A stretch of DNA of 64,000 nt from Planctomycetota bacterium (GTDB lineage Bacteria > Planctomycetota > Phycisphaerae > Phycisphaerales > Phycisphaeraceae). The stretch spans positions 1-64,000 of the forward strand of contig JAIOPN010000067.1 in assembly GCA_021413865.1 (NCBI GenBank). The letters are read 5' to 3'. Shown one piece after another: positions 17,375 through 27,610 of the stretch; the stretch's first letter is position 1, and each line of letters opens with the position of its first letter. Under the pieces are notes generated by a model. The model was not told where the DNA came from, searched no databases, and worked only from the letters and a program-made list of their open reading frames with translations. Both the position numbers and the translations under genes were made by a program.

Positions 17375-18229
17375 TCAGATATCCACCGACAGGATGCGGC
17401 GGATCCAGAAAAAAGCGGTCACGATCAGGGTGGCGATCACCAGCAGGATGACACGCCCGACCGGCTCGGTGAAGAGGAGCGAGACGCCGCGCGGGTCCAT
17501 CGCGTAGATCAGTGTGAGGAAGAAGATCGGCATGCCGGCCATCATCCACGCCTGGATACGGCCCTGCGACGTCAGCGCGTCGAGCTTGCCCTCCAGCCGC
17601 TGGATCTCGCGGATGGATTCGGCGATGCGGTCGAGGCTCTCGCCGGCGTCGCCGCCGCGGAGACGGTGCATCTCGATGGCGGTGAAGAGCATGCGGTAGT
17701 GTCCTGAGCCGATGCGGTTGGAGGTGTTGCGCATCGCCTGGTTGAGGTCGATGCCCATCTGGTACTCGCGGAGCAGTTGCTCGAACTCCTGCCGGATGGG
17801 GGGGACGGAGTTTTTCACGAGCAGCTCCATCGCCTGCACGAGGTTGAGCCCGGCCCGGACGCCCGACGCGAGGGTGGTGATGCCGTCCACGATCTGCTCG
17901 TCGAGGCGTTGGAGCCGTTTCTGCTCCATGTGGAGGATGACGAGGTTGGGGATGAGCATCCCGAGGATCGCCCCGAGCACGAACCAGACCAGCCCGCCGA
18001 CAATCGCGGCGGCGATCGCGCCGGTGAGGATGACGCAGGCCGCGGCGGCACCGAGCGCCACGCGCGGGGGGATGTCGAGCAGGAGGTGCTTGTTGAGCAC
18101 GCGGTCGTACTGCCGCTCCTTGCGGCGGATCAGGTCGAGGGTCGCCAGCCCGGCGTAGCGCACGAAGACATAGACCGCCGCGAAGAGCAGGAGGGAGACG
18201 AGTGCTTGATGGATCAGTGGGTCCGACAT
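17375..18229 (-). CDS. TadB/TadC-like type II secretion F-domain protein
   Basis: A 284-aa inner-membrane platform protein of the Flp/Tad pilus. Hydrophobic segments lie at ~8-28, ~60-95 and at two places near the C terminus. Between them is the cytoplasmic F domain, with LASGVRAGLNLVQAMELL and MHRLRGGDAGESLDRIAESIRE. Such proteins contact the CpaF ATPase and drive pilin insertion. Tad systems normally have two (TadB and TadC); only one is present in this locus. The sequence does not clearly favour one name. It is the last gene of the pilus run, 17 nt after the FHA-CpaF gene. Confidence 0.8.
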   Translation of the reverse strand: MSDPLIHQALVSLLLFAAVYVFVRYAGLATLDLIRRKERQYDRVLNKHLLLDIPPRVALGAAAACVILTGAIAAAIVGGLVWFVLGAILGMLIPNLVILHMEQKRLQRLDEQIVDGITTLASGVRAGLNLVQAMELLVKNSVPPIRQEFEQLLREYQMGIDLNQAMRNTSNRIGSGHYRMLFTAIEMHRLRGGDAGESLDRIAESIREIQRLEGKLDALTSQGRIQAWMMAGMPIFFLTLIYAMDPRGVSLLFTEPVGRVILLVIATLIVTAFFWIRRILSVDI

Positions 18230-18246
18230 CCGCGGTCCGTGTTGGT

Positions 18247-20106
18247 TCAGAGGAAGACGCCGACCTCGAAGATGCCGCGCTCGATAAGCCCCTCGGCGAA
18301 GGTCGGGAGGTAGCCGGTGTGGCGCAGGCGGGGCTGCTCCGGGTCGCGCAGGACGAAAATATCCTCGATGCGGATCTGGCCGGTATCGCGGTCGATCTCG
18401 GCGACCTCGGAGATGTGCGTGACGCGCCGCCGACCGTCGGCGAAACGGGCGATCTGCACGACCAGGTCGATGGCGCTGACGATCTGCTCGCGGATGGCGC
18501 GGACGGGCATGTCCACCGCCATGAGGATGAGCGTCTCGAGCCGCTGCATGGCGTCGGAGGGGTTGTTGGAGTGGAGGGTGGAGAGCGAGCCGTCGTGGCC
18601 GGTGTTCATGGCCTGGAGCATGTCGAGCGCCTCGGGCCCGCGCACCTCGCCGACGATGATGCGGTCGGGCCGCATGCGCAGGGCGTTGCGGACCAGCTCG
18701 CGGATGGTGTAGGCGCCCTTGCCCTCGATGTTGGCGGGCCTGCCCTCGAGGCCGACGATATGCGGCTGCGGCAGCTTCAGCTCGGCGGACTCCTCGATGG
18801 TAACGATGCGCTCGTTGGGCCTGGCGTAGGCGGAGAGGGTGTTGAGCAGCGTCGTCTTACCCGAGCCCGTTCCGCCCGAGATGATGATGTTTTTCCGGCC
18901 GATCACGCAGCCCTGGAGGAATGTTGCGCAGGGCTCGCTGATCGAGCCGCGCTCGATCAGGTCATCGATGGTGAAGGGCACCCAGCCGAACTTGCGGATG
19001 GTGAGGCAGGGGCCGACCAGCGAGAGCGGGGAGATGATCACGTTGACGCGGCTGCCGTCGAGCAGCCGTGCGTCCACCAGCGGGGTGGAGTGATCGACGC
19101 GCCGCCCGACCGGCGTGAGGATGCGCTCGATGATCGAGAGCAGCACGTCGTCGGAAAAGAACGACCGCGTGGTCGGCTGGATCACGCCGTTTTTCTCGAC
19201 ATAGATACGGTCCTTGCCGACGACCATGATCTCGCTGACATTGGGCAGTTCGAGCAGGTCCTGCAGCGGACCCAGCCCGAGCATGATGTCCTGCACGTCC
19301 TTCGACATCGTCCTGCGGACGACGTACCGCCTCAGCTCTCTCTGGATCGAGTCGCGGAACTGCTTGTAGATGTCGTCGAAGGATTCCTCCGCCAGGTTCA
19401 GGTCGTCGGCCACGCTCGTCGGGTCGAAGATCAGCGGCATCACATCGACCATCGAGGCCACGAGCTCGACGATCACCCGCTCCCGCTCGGGGTCGAGCAG
19501 CCGCTCGTCCGTCCGGTAGTCCGTCTGCAGCCGACCCTGGCACTGGCGGACGACCTCGGCGATGACCATGCGGTGCAGGTGGAGACGCACGCAGTGCTCG
19601 ATCAGCTCGTCGTCCAGCTCGGCGACGCGGCGGACGAGGATTTCCTCCAGGTTCTGCAGGATCTGGTTGACGTAGGCGGGGTCTTTCTTGTTCAGCCCGG
19701 CGGTGACGCGGAGGTTGAGGCGTTCGACCAGCTCGGCGTGGACCTGCTGCTCGAATCCCATGAGCCGGCGCTGGAGCTCAACGGCGTCGCCGGTGGCGCC
19801 GGCGTCGCGGCCCTCGGGGCGGATCAGCGCGAGGGTGAACTGCCCGATCTGCACCTCGTCGCCGAAGTCGATGCGTGCCGGCGCGCCGGGCAGTACCTCG
19901 CGGTTGGCGACGCGGGTGCCTGCGTGGGCGAGCGCCTCGATGAAAAACTGGTTGCCCCGGCGGGCGATCCGGGCGTGCTTCCGCGCCACGAACGGGCTGC
20001 GGATCACGACGGAGCAGCCCTCCTCGCGGCCAATGAGGATCGGGTCCGCCTCGACCTTCAGGGTCGTGCGTGTGTTCTTCGAGTGGTCGTGCAGCCAGAG
20101 TTCCAT
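18247..20106 (-). CDS. CpaF/TadA secretion ATPase with an N-terminal FHA domain
   Basis: A 619-aa fusion. Residues ~20-95 form a forkhead-associated domain: [26 protein letters not shown] has the Gly-Arg and Ser/His residues that bind phosphothreonine. A linker follows. Residues ~130-600 form a CpaF ATPase with Walker [13 protein letters not shown] (~410), an Asp box VTIEESAEL, Walker B-like [14 protein letters not shown] and a His box [10 protein letters not shown]. It should be the hexameric motor for pilus extrusion at the cytoplasmic face. The FHA domain suggests docking to a phosphorylated partner; a Ser/Thr kinase is encoded in the same locus. A second CpaF without FHA lies at 28710. 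Confidence 0.9.
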   Translation of the reverse strand: MELWLHDHSKNTRTTLKVEADPILIGREEGCSVVIRSPFVARKHARIARRGNQFFIEALAHAGTRVANREVLPGAPARIDFGDEVQIGQFTLALIRPEGRDAGATGDAVELQRRLMGFEQQVHAELVERLNLRVTAGLNKKDPAYVNQILQNLEEILVRRVAELDDELIEHCVRLHLHRMVIAEVVRQCQGRLQTDYRTDERLLDPERERVIVELVASMVDVMPLIFDPTSVADDLNLAEESFDDIYKQFRDSIQRELRRYVVRRTMSKDVQDIMLGLGPLQDLLELPNVSEIMVVGKDRIYVEKNGVIQPTTRSFFSDDVLLSIIERILTPVGRRVDHSTPLVDARLLDGSRVNVIISPLSLVGPCLTIRKFGWVPFTIDDLIERGSISEPCATFLQGCVIGRKNIIISGGTGSGKTTLLNTLSAYARPNERIVTIEESAELKLPQPHIVGLEGRPANIEGKGAYTIRELVRNALRMRPDRIIVGEVRGPEALDMLQAMNTGHDGSLSTLHSNNPSDAMQRLETLILMAVDMPVRAIREQIVSAIDLVVQIARFADGRRRVTHISEVAEIDRDTGQIRIEDIFVLRDPEQPRLRHTGYLPTFAEGLIERGIFEVGVFL

Positions 20107-20142
20107 GGGTTGGTGCGCCGGTGGGGTCGCTGCGGCGGGGCG

Positions 20143-20955
20143 TCAGCGCTTGGCCGGGGGTGCCTCGTGGTGTTTGCGGTCGATCAGGTCCAGCACCTCG
20201 GGGTTGATGCCGCCGGTCTTGATCTTGGGCGTGTCGGTGTCGGTGGGGTTGCGGACCTGGATCTCGAACTCCCCCGAGGCGAGGCGTTCGATCATCGACA
20301 GGTCTGTCGCCTCGTCGGGGGTGACCTCGAGCGTGATCGAGTTGTAGCTCCCGGTGACGCGCTGCCGGCCGGGTGTGCCGGTGTCGTCGTAAACCGTCCT
20401 TGCCCCGACGGCGATCACGTGCACGCGCTCCATCACAGGGAGCGTCACCGGCAGGGCGCCGCCGAGATTGAACGGCGCCTCGATGTCCACCATCATCCCC
20501 TCGCGCAGCGCGCCGGGCACCGTCCTGCTGTTGACCGGCAGCGAGACCAGCCGGAAGCCGGGCTTGATGTTCTTGTCCAGGTCGCGCCGCCCCTCGGGCG
20601 CCTGGAACATGGGGAAGGTCACGATGGAGCCGGCGCTGGCGGGCCGCTCCACCCGCTCCATGGAATCGATCCGGCTGTCGAGGTCCGCCTTCTCCATTGC
20701 GCTCAGGGTGTTCAGGCTGTCCTTGAAGCTCTTGGGGACGCGCACCGTCTTCACGTCCTCTTTCTTGATCTTGTCGCCGGGCATCAGCGAGCGGGTGAGG
20801 ACGCAGACCTCAAAGGAATCCTGCTCCACGGCGCGGCGGACCTGCGCGACGTAGAGGTTCAGCACGACAACGGCGAACAACGCCAGGACAACGGCGACGA
20901 TCACCAGTTTCGTGCCGCCCTGGGGTGTGGTTTGGCCGGATTGAGCCTGACTCAT
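20143..20955 (-). CDS. cpaB: Flp pilus assembly protein CpaB/RcpC
   Basis: A 270-aa protein with one N-terminal membrane helix (~15-37, LVIVAVVLALFAVVVLNLYV). It is followed by an SAF-like domain (VLTRSLMPGDKIKKEDVKTVRVP) and the CpaB region with GFRLVSLPVNSRTVPGALREG and IEAPFNLGG. CpaB/RcpC proteins act in the periplasm next to the secretin in Tad systems. The ATG has GGAG 6 nt upstream. It follows the 306-aa pseudopilin gene after a 92-bp gap and precedes the FHA-CpaF gene by 36 nt. No secretin gene accompanies it here. Confidence 0.85.
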   Translation of the reverse strand: MSQAQSGQTTPQGGTKLVIVAVVLALFAVVVLNLYVAQVRRAVEQDSFEVCVLTRSLMPGDKIKKEDVKTVRVPKSFKDSLNTLSAMEKADLDSRIDSMERVERPASAGSIVTFPMFQAPEGRRDLDKNIKPGFRLVSLPVNSRTVPGALREGMMVDIEAPFNLGGALPVTLPVMERVHVIAVGARTVYDDTGTPGRQRVTGSYNSITLEVTPDEATDLSMIERLASGEFEIQVRNPTDTDTPKIKTGGINPEVLDLIDRKHHEAPPAKR

Positions 20956-21047
20956 GGGATGCTCCGTCGGTGGCGCGGCTCATAGGGTATCGCAAGCCGC
21001 GCCGGACGCGAACTCACATGCGATGGATCCGGCCGCCGCGTCGTCAT

Positions 21048-21968
21048 TCAGCGGACAATCTCGGGCTGGTACCCCATGAACGGGCCGACGTAAGCCGGAT
21101 TGTTCAGATACATCGCGCGGATTGCGCCTGCCAGCCCGTTGCCCTGCCCCGACAGCGACTCCAGCCCCTGATCCATGTCGGAATACAGTTCCTCGCTCAC
21201 GCCATTCAGCGGCGAAGCGATGGGCCCGTTGCGGGTCCACGTCACATAGCCCTCATCACGCTCCACTACTGCCTCGACGTTGATGTTGCGGACCGTCTGA
21301 ACGGTCATGCCGACCTGCCGCTGCAGCAGAAGAACGTGGTCGTCGATCTGCTGCATCTGGTTGGCATACAGAGGGGGGAGGTTGTTCCAGCGGTAGAAGG
21401 ACTCCACCCAGCCGTTGTTGAAAAGCCAGTCGTGCGCGGTGCGCGTGTGGGCATGGCTTATGTCGTTGTTGAGCATTTCCAACGCACGGACGGTATTGGC
21501 GTGCGTGACGTGGAACTCGTCGGTCCGGCCGTCCGGCAGGGAGTTGTACACGGCACGGGCCACATTGCCGGCATCGGCGGAAAATCCGGAGGTGCGGGAT
21601 ATCAACTCCTCGGTCGCGTCGCCGGAAAGGGAGTTCCCGACGGAGTGCGTGATGCTCGACGCGTTGTTGGCGAAAAAGGTTTCGTTGAGCAACTGGTGGG
21701 CATTGGTGTCGTCCGCGTTTGGCGGGCGGCTGACGGTGAGGCTCGAACCCCCGGGCTCGTTGTAGAGCGTGTGCGATGCCGCACGCCACGCCTCGTAGCG
21801 GTCCATCACCTGCGAATGCTGCACCCGCACCATGCCGTATCCGAAGAAGATCAGCAGCGCCAGGATCAGCAGGATCAACGGCAACACCAGCACCATCTCC
21901 GACATCACCGCGCCGCGCCGATGGGGCGTGCGGTGGTGTGTTGAATGGGATGGAGTGGTCTGCTTCAT
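21048..21968 (-). CDS. TadE-like pseudopilin
   Basis: A 306-aa protein with a positively charged leader, then RRGAVMSEMVLVLPLILLILALLIFFGYG. This gives a type IV-like prepilin site (Gly, four residues, Glu) followed by the single hydrophobic helix typical of TadE/TadG minor pseudopilins. The rest (~50-306) is a soluble, probably periplasmic or surface domain with no recognised family. It is larger than classical TadE (~190 aa). The start lies 1 nt after the stop of the TadG-like gene, so the two are almost certainly co-expressed. CpaA encoded at 27607 is the likely leader peptidase. Confidence 0.65.
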   Translation of the reverse strand: MKQTTPSHSTHHRTPHRRGAVMSEMVLVLPLILLILALLIFFGYGMVRVQHSQVMDRYEAWRAASHTLYNEPGGSSLTVSRPPNADDTNAHQLLNETFFANNASSITHSVGNSLSGDATEELISRTSGFSADAGNVARAVYNSLPDGRTDEFHVTHANTVRALEMLNNDISHAHTRTAHDWLFNNGWVESFYRWNNLPPLYANQMQQIDDHVLLLQRQVGMTVQTVRNINVEAVVERDEGYVTWTRNGPIASPLNGVSEELYSDMDQGLESLSGQGNGLAGAIRAMYLNNPAYVGPFMGYQPEIVR

Positions 21969-21969
21969 G

Positions 21970-24030
21970 TCAGTGGCTCAGGATCACCGGTGCCAGCGGG
22001 GTCAGACTGGTCAGGAACTGGAATGCGCCATCGGCCTCTTCGGCCGAGACGTTGGGATACCCGCTCTGTACCCCCGCCTGCATCTGCGACAGCCAATCCT
22101 CATAGCGGTCGATCGGCTCGAGTTGGGCCTGCCACATCTGGGTCCAAAGGTCGAAGGAGTGGTTGTTTGAGACGCGTGCCTGCGCGATCGCGGTCTGCTT
22201 GGGGTAGGGGCGTTTGCTGTCGAACAGCGCGGGCCAGACCAGGGCGGTGTCCGCCTGCGTGGTCACGGCGAAGAATGAAAGGTGCTGCCTCCGTGAGTCG
22301 GCGTCGGGCTTGAGGATGCTGTGGTTCAGGTCGATCGGTGACGGGGCGTCGGCGGCCGAGGGGTTGAAGCCCTTGTACGGGTTGACGATCTCCGGGTCGT
22401 CATCGCCGTTGGGGGCGTACAGGAGCCCGGGGTAGTCGAGGTTCCGGTTCACGCCGCCGTACACCACGACCTGAACGAAATAGGCGGTCTGCGGGACGGG
22501 CCTGCCCTCAGAATCGAGTTGAAGGGCAATCCCGATCTCCGGGTCCTGGAAGACGGTGTACTTGAACTCATAGACCCAGGCCGATGCCGCCGCGCGGGTG
22601 ATCTGGATTCCCAGTTGGCTCAGTTCATCGGGGTAGGCCATGGGGTGCGGGGGCTTGGCGTCCTGTCCATTGGTGTTGGGCAGCCACCAGCCCGGCTGGC
22701 GGACGATGACCGCCCTGGAATCACTGGATTGATAGGGATAGGCCCATGTGCCCGCCGTGCGCATGAAGCCGCCGTTGGAGAGGGGCAGCCGGCTCTTGAC
22801 GTCGAGCCGGAAAAACGCGGTCTCGCTGAACGGCAGCGGCTCCCTCGGCTCAGCCGGGAGGTCTTCCGGCTGGGCGGGGTCCCAGACGGGCTTTGCGAAA
22901 TAGCGGGTGGCCATCCCCGACCAGAGGTATTCCAGCTTCGCGTTGCTGACGAGGGTGATCCAGTGCGAGTAACGGCTCTTGTTCAGGTTCGGTCTGGCGC
23001 CGCGGTTTGCGAAGTAGCGGACGTCGTTGTCGAGCGTCCAGGTCTGCGTGCCGTAGGTGTAGTAGCTGCGTGGGATGGTGCGTGGGGCGCGACCTCCGCG
23101 TGATAGATCACCGGGTCCGCCCCCGAACGGACGGGCGGCCCCGCCGGTGTTGACGCCGCTGATGATGGACGAACCGGCCTCGCCCGGGTCGTTCGGATCG
23201 GCGACGCGCGCCGTGCCGCGCCAGCCGAAGATCGTGTCGTACGGCCCGCGATTGGTGACCGTGTCATCGATCAAGAGCGGGAGCAGGCCCTGCCGCACGG
23301 GCCTCTCGAAATCGGCGAACCGCCCGCGGAGCCAGAGCGGCTCATCCGAAGCGGGGACCAGCAGCGCTGCGCCGCCCGACGGCAGGTTCGCCGCGCCGGC
23401 GTTGTTCGCCTGCGTCTGCGCCAGCGGGATCACGTTCTCCATCGTCGCCTGGCTCATCTGGTCGAGCGACTGCATCGCCCGCCAGAGCTCGCCCTTGCCG
23501 TGCGGGCCGGCGTAGTGCGTCATCCGCGTGACGTCGTAGCCCGCGTAGTACTTGTTGACGCCGTCCAGCGTCTGCACCTCTTCGGTGAGTTCGTCCAGCA
23601 GCAGCTTGAATTGGGTCGTGGCGTTCTGGTTGAGCGCGGCGCTGCCCGTCGAGAGCCCCTGGTAACGCTGGCTCAGCGCGTCACGCAGGAAGGTCTGCTC
23701 GTGCAGCGCAGCCTCCGTGACCAGCGGCACCGAATCCAGCGTATTGATGACCGCCAGGTAGCGGGAGATTGCCACGTTGTTCATCGCCACGGTGTTGAAC
23801 GCGCGGGCGACCCATCCGGCGCCGGCGGTCGCGGTGCTGTCGGCCGCGTTCTGCGTCACGACGCGCGCGTCCACCTGACGCCCCGTATTGATGACCCAGA
23901 ACACGATCGCGGCCAATAGCAGCGTCGCCAGCATCGTGATCACCATCACGACGCCCGGGCGGGAGCAGGCCGCGCGCGGCGATCGGCGCCGCCCAATCAC
24001 GCGGGGATCATGGCTCGGTTGGTTTCTCAT
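21970..24030 (-). CDS. TadG-like pilus assembly protein
   Basis: A 686-aa protein. After a basic leader (~1-25) comes a hydrophobic helix VVMVITMLATLLLAAIVFWVINTG. Next is the region VVTQNAADSTATAGAGWVARAFNTVAMNNV, the usual start of TadG/TadE-G-like proteins, where an 'AD..A.AGA' pattern follows the membrane helix. The remaining ~600 residues are extracytoplasmic and unrecognised. Unlike the other pseudopilins here it lacks Glu five residues after the glycine, so it may not be cleaved. Its start overlaps the end of the kinase gene by 23 bp. Confidence 0.65.
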   Translation of the reverse strand: MRNQPSHDPRVIGRRRSPRAACSRPGVVMVITMLATLLLAAIVFWVINTGRQVDARVVTQNAADSTATAGAGWVARAFNTVAMNNVAISRYLAVINTLDSVPLVTEAALHEQTFLRDALSQRYQGLSTGSAALNQNATTQFKLLLDELTEEVQTLDGVNKYYAGYDVTRMTHYAGPHGKGELWRAMQSLDQMSQATMENVIPLAQTQANNAGAANLPSGGAALLVPASDEPLWLRGRFADFERPVRQGLLPLLIDDTVTNRGPYDTIFGWRGTARVADPNDPGEAGSSIISGVNTGGAARPFGGGPGDLSRGGRAPRTIPRSYYTYGTQTWTLDNDVRYFANRGARPNLNKSRYSHWITLVSNAKLEYLWSGMATRYFAKPVWDPAQPEDLPAEPREPLPFSETAFFRLDVKSRLPLSNGGFMRTAGTWAYPYQSSDSRAVIVRQPGWWLPNTNGQDAKPPHPMAYPDELSQLGIQITRAAASAWVYEFKYTVFQDPEIGIALQLDSEGRPVPQTAYFVQVVVYGGVNRNLDYPGLLYAPNGDDDPEIVNPYKGFNPSAADAPSPIDLNHSILKPDADSRRQHLSFFAVTTQADTALVWPALFDSKRPYPKQTAIAQARVSNNHSFDLWTQMWQAQLEPIDRYEDWLSQMQAGVQSGYPNVSAEEADGAFQFLTSLTPLAPVILSH

Positions 24031-26608
24031 GCCTGGCGACCTCGGCCAGCATCTGCTGGACCTCTTCGGTGTCGTGCACCCTCGCCGCGGACTGGAACGC
24101 GGCCTTGGCGCCGGTCCAGTTCTGGGTCGCGACGCACTGCTTGCCCTGCGCCATCCACTGGTCGTATTCCGTGTCGGTCAGCCGTGTCACCACGTCGGGC
24201 GTCTCCCACACCTCGCGGGCACGCAGGTATTCACGCTTGGCCTCGCCGAAGCGGCTCTCCTTGCGGAGCTTGTCACCGGCCTCGAGGTGCTTGCGGTAGT
24301 CGTGCTGCTTGGCGACCTCCGCCAGCCCCCTCTGCGCGGGACGGCTGTCCGGCCTGAGGGCCTGCGCACGCAGGAAACACTCCTTGGCCTCGTCGAGCCT
24401 GCCTTGGTCGAGCAGGTCTCGCCCGGTGCGGATCTCGGAGCGCACCCGGGCGTCGAGGATCTTCGCCTGGATCGCGGAGTCGGATTCCAGCTTGGCGGCG
24501 TTGAGGTACTGGTTGATCGCCGACGTGAAGTCACCCGCGTCGATCGCCGCGTCGCCCGCCCTGATGAACGCGGCGCGGTCTTCGCCCGAGACGATTTTAT
24601 TCAGTTCCTTGCGGGCGTTCGCGTGCTCGTGGAACCCCAGGGCGCGCGTGAAGGCGTCGCGCGCCCCCTCGGCGTTGCCGTCGGCGAGCAGCTTGACGCC
24701 ATCCTGGTACGTTGCCTGGGCGCGCAGAGTAGCGGCACGCTCGGTCAGGGCGGGGTTGGGGCGGATCGCGGCGGCGCTGTCGAAGGCCGCGGCGGCCTCT
24801 CTCAGTTTTCCATCCGTTATCGCCGCCTGCCCGTCGGCCATGAACTGATTGATGCGGATGGTGGCGTTCAGCTCGTTGAGGTATTTCTGGAGGTCCGGGC
24901 TGCGGTGCTTCCGCAGGGCGTCGGTCAGGACGAGCACCGCCGCCGACAGGTTCCCGCTGGCTTCAAACTTCCGCGCGCTGCCCAGGTAACGGTCGATGTC
25001 GGTCTGCGAGAGCTGGTCCTCGATCTCGGCACCGACCTCCGTCAGCCGCGCGATCTCGCGCGGCGTGCGGTTGATCCTGTTCTGTTCTTCCGTCAGCCGC
25101 TCGCGGGCCTGCGGGAGCTTGCGGTCGGCGATGAGCTTTTCGATGTCCGTGATGGTCTTCTCGAAGACCATGCGTCGGTTCGCTTCCGCGCCGATACGGG
25201 TGAGGATATCGCGGTTCTCATCGAAGATGTGGGTCTCCTCGACCGCATCGAGCGAGGCCTTCACGTCGCCGTACTGCCCCCTGAGCATGGCGAGGCGGGC
25301 GCGGGAGAGGTAATCGCGGGCGCGGCTTCCCAGCGCGAGGTTGGAGCCCGAGGGCCATTCGTTGCTGAGCCTCTCGAACGTGGCCCGCGCCGATTCAAAC
25401 CCCTGGATCGCCTTGTTCAGTTGCTCCGGGGTGGCCTCTTCGCCGGCGGACTCGATGAGCTTGTCCGCGGTCTGGTAGGTGGCACGTGCTTCATCGAACT
25501 CGGCCTGGGCCGCCCCGAGGCGCTGCTCGCGCACGTGGGCGCGCTTCTGCGACAGCCCGACCCAGATGCCCACGCCGATGAGCACCTGCGCGAAGAGCAC
25601 GCCGGCCAGGATATAGGGCAGCTTGCTCCGCTTGGGCAGTGGGGCGGTGGCCTCGGCCGCCGAGGCGCGGGATCGCGAGGGGCGGATGTCGTGCGGCTTG
25701 GGCTCGTCGGCGGTCTTGGAGAGCAGGCGCTGCATGGTCTCCAGCAGCTCCTGCGCCGAGCCGATGCGCTTGATGCGGTCCTTCTCCATGAGGCGGGCGA
25801 CGAGTTCGGAAACGTTGGCGGGGATGGAGGGGGTGAGCTTGGCCAGGGGCGTGGCCTGGGCACGCGGGCTGGTGTGCCATTTCATCCAGCGCATGGGCTG
25901 ATTGCGCTGGTCGCGCAGGACGATGCGGAAGGTCTCTTCAAAGACGGCACGTCCCGCGAGCGCCTCGTAGGCGATCATGCCGAGGCTGTAGAGATCGGCG
26001 CGGCCGTCGGCGGATTCGTCGGCGAAAAGCTCGGGGGCCATGTAGCGGGCGGAGCCGTGCGACAGCGAATCCTGCTCGGCGATGAGCGAGGCGAGGCCGA
26101 AGTCCGCGATCTTCAGCCCGCCGGCGCGGGGCATGAGGATGTTGGAGGGCTTGAGGTCGCGGTGGAGGAGGCCCTTGGTATGGATGGCGTCCAGCGCCAA
26201 GGCCGTCGCCCCGACGATGCCCATCGCTTGGCGCACCTCCATGGGCTTGCGGTTCTGGGCGAGTATCTGTTCGAGGGAGGGCCCGTCAACGTATTCCATC
26301 ACGAGGAAGAGGCCGCGCGGCTCCTCGAGGACGTCGATCAACCGGACCAGGTGCTTGCTGTTCTCACTGAGGGATTTCTGGACCTGCGCCTCGCGGCGGA
26401 ACTTCTCGCGGAAGGCCTCGGCCGATTCGGGATCGGAGGACTCCACGAGAACCTGCTTGATGGCGACGAAGCGGTCGAGGAGCGGATCGTGCCCCTTCCA
26501 GACGACGGACATGCCGCCGGCGCCGATCTGTTCAACGATGTTGTATTTGTCCAGCTTGTCGCCGGGGCGTAGGGACGGAGCGGCGGGCTGGGTCTGGGAG
26601 GGGCTCAT
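24008..26608 (-). CDS. membrane Ser/Thr protein kinase with a repeat-rich C-terminal region
   Basis: An 866-aa Hanks-type kinase. The kinase domain (~20-285) has the glycine loop GAGGMSVVWKG, the lysine in VAIKQV, HRDLKPSN (~150), DFGLA (~168) and an APE variant in ARYMAPE, so it should be active. A transmembrane helix at ~335-357 (YILAGVLFAQVLIGVGIWVG) places the C-terminal ~500 residues outside the cytoplasm. That part is alpha-helical with tetratricopeptide-like repeats. The gene lies between pseudopilin genes and overlaps the TadG-like start, which ties it to pilus assembly. The FHA domain on the CpaF ATPase is the obvious candidate reader of its phosphorylation. No PASTA repeats are present. 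Confidence 0.9.
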   Translation of the reverse strand: MSPSQTQPAAPSLRPGDKLDKYNIVEQIGAGGMSVVWKGHDPLLDRFVAIKQVLVESSDPESAEAFREKFRREAQVQKSLSENSKHLVRLIDVLEEPRGLFLVMEYVDGPSLEQILAQNRKPMEVRQAMGIVGATALALDAIHTKGLLHRDLKPSNILMPRAGGLKIADFGLASLIAEQDSLSHGSARYMAPELFADESADGRADLYSLGMIAYEALAGRAVFEETFRIVLRDQRNQPMRWMKWHTSPRAQATPLAKLTPSIPANVSELVARLMEKDRIKRIGSAQELLETMQRLLSKTADEPKPHDIRPSRSRASAAEATAPLPKRSKLPYILAGVLFAQVLIGVGIWVGLSQKRAHVREQRLGAAQAEFDEARATYQTADKLIESAGEEATPEQLNKAIQGFESARATFERLSNEWPSGSNLALGSRARDYLSRARLAMLRGQYGDVKASLDAVEETHIFDENRDILTRIGAEANRRMVFEKTITDIEKLIADRKLPQARERLTEEQNRINRTPREIARLTEVGAEIEDQLSQTDIDRYLGSARKFEASGNLSAAVLVLTDALRKHRSPDLQKYLNELNATIRINQFMADGQAAITDGKLREAAAAFDSAAAIRPNPALTERAATLRAQATYQDGVKLLADGNAEGARDAFTRALGFHEHANARKELNKIVSGEDRAAFIRAGDAAIDAGDFTSAINQYLNAAKLESDSAIQAKILDARVRSEIRTGRDLLDQGRLDEAKECFLRAQALRPDSRPAQRGLAEVAKQHDYRKHLEAGDKLRKESRFGEAKREYLRAREVWETPDVVTRLTDTEYDQWMAQGKQCVATQNWTGAKAAFQSAARVHDTEEVQQMLAEVARHEKPTEP

Positions 26609-26701
26609 GGTGGTGTGGTTTGCTGTCGTGGTGGGAGGGTCTGCGTATTCTCTGTCATGGTTGCGTTCGAGTCCACGGGAGCGGGAGGGTTTTGCCGGAA
26701 A

Positions 26702-27610
26702 TCAAGGGATGCGGGGCAGCTGCGGCGGGGGGAGCAGCTCGGGGCTGACGCCCTCGTTGACCAGCGTGTATTGCGAGGAAACGAGCGAGTAGCGGGCCCC
26801 CTCGCCTGAACCGCTGAGCGTGGTGGTGGGGGATTCGGCGTCTTCGAGCCGGCCGTCGGCGAAGAGCGCGCCGATGTAGGGGATGGCCAGATAGAGCTTG
26901 TGCGTGACACGAACGGTCACCGGCTCCTTGGGGCCGAACACATACGCGGCGCCTTCGGGCAGGGCGGCGAAACTCACCGTGTCCGGCTGCGACAGCGAGA
27001 AGATCGTCCGCATCACCGAGATGTCGGTGGCGGCATCGGCGTAACGGTATTGATCGGCGAGACGGCTGGCGACCCAGGCGGGGGCGGTGGTCTTGTAGGA
27101 GTCGTAGTGTGCGGTGAAGGCGGGGACAAGGTCGTCCGCGGCCGCGACGCCCTGGGTCATCCTGCCCGAGACGGGCGTCAGCGCGAACGCGGCGGCGCGG
27201 CGGATGCGCTCAAACTTGGGGTTGTCCGGCGCGTTGACGATGGAGTTCTCCGGCTCGCCCTCGAAATCGGCGGGGATCATCACGATCGCGGAGCGGGTCG
27301 CGGCGAAGGCGGCGTAGTGGACGTAGATGTTGCCCACCATGACCATCGTGGTCTGGGCGAGCAGCAGGACGGTGAAGAGAAGGATCGGCAGGACGAGCGT
27401 GAACTCGATGGTGGCGGTGCCATCGTGGTCGTGGATCAGGCCGGCGTGTGTACGGGCGCGCGTGCGTGCAAGGGCGGCGATCACGCGGAGCCCGACGCAG
27501 AGAAAGACAATGCACAGGAGAGCAATCGCGGCGTAAGCCCACATGGCGGGCGACGCCGCGGCGTTGTGCCACCACGAATCAACGGGGATGGGTCGCACGT
27601 TCTCCGTCAC
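26702..27610 (-). CDS. TadE-like pseudopilin
   Basis: A 302-aa protein. It has an N-terminal hydrophobic segment (~17-47, MWAYAAIALLCIVFLCVGL) and then a second, pilin-like one. The second is the canonical TadE start DGTATIEFTLVLPILLFTVLL, with Gly, four residues, then Glu-Phe. The following YAAFAATRSAIVMIP is also typical of TadE. Two hydrophobic segments ahead of the soluble domain are unusual; the first may be an extra anchor. The GTG start at 27610 overlaps the CpaA stop in a GTGA and has GGAGG upstream. It should form a minor pseudopilin. Confidence 0.75.
   Translation of the reverse strand: MTENVRPIPVDSWWHNAAASPAMWAYAAIALLCIVFLCVGLRVIAALARTRARTHAGLIHDHDGTATIEFTLVLPILLFTVLLLAQTTMVMVGNIYVHYAAFAATRSAIVMIPADFEGEPENSIVNAPDNPKFERIRRAAAFALTPVSGRMTQGVAAADDLVPAFTAHYDSYKTTAPAWVASRLADQYRYADAATDISVMRTIFSLSQPDTVSFAALPEGAAYVFGPKEPVTVRVTHKLYLAIPYIGALFADGRLEDAESPTTTLSGSGEGARYSLVSSQYTLVNEGVSPELLPPPQLPRIP

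Noticed and set aside
18202-20985. 927-codon + strand frame opposite the FHA-CpaF and CpaB genes
   Set aside because: It is antisense to well-identified genes and arises from high-GC codon bias. Its translation is a low-complexity Asp/Val/Gly/Leu/His mixture.
23888-26572. 894-codon + strand frame opposite the kinase
   Set aside because: It is the complement of an intact kinase gene with all catalytic motifs, and it has no family resemblance.
26605-26658. 17-codon mini-ORF (minus strand) that ends in an ATGA with the kinase start
   Set aside because: It has no Shine-Dalgarno and its Pro/Thr/Gln-rich peptide looks non-coding. Translational coupling is possible but unsupported.
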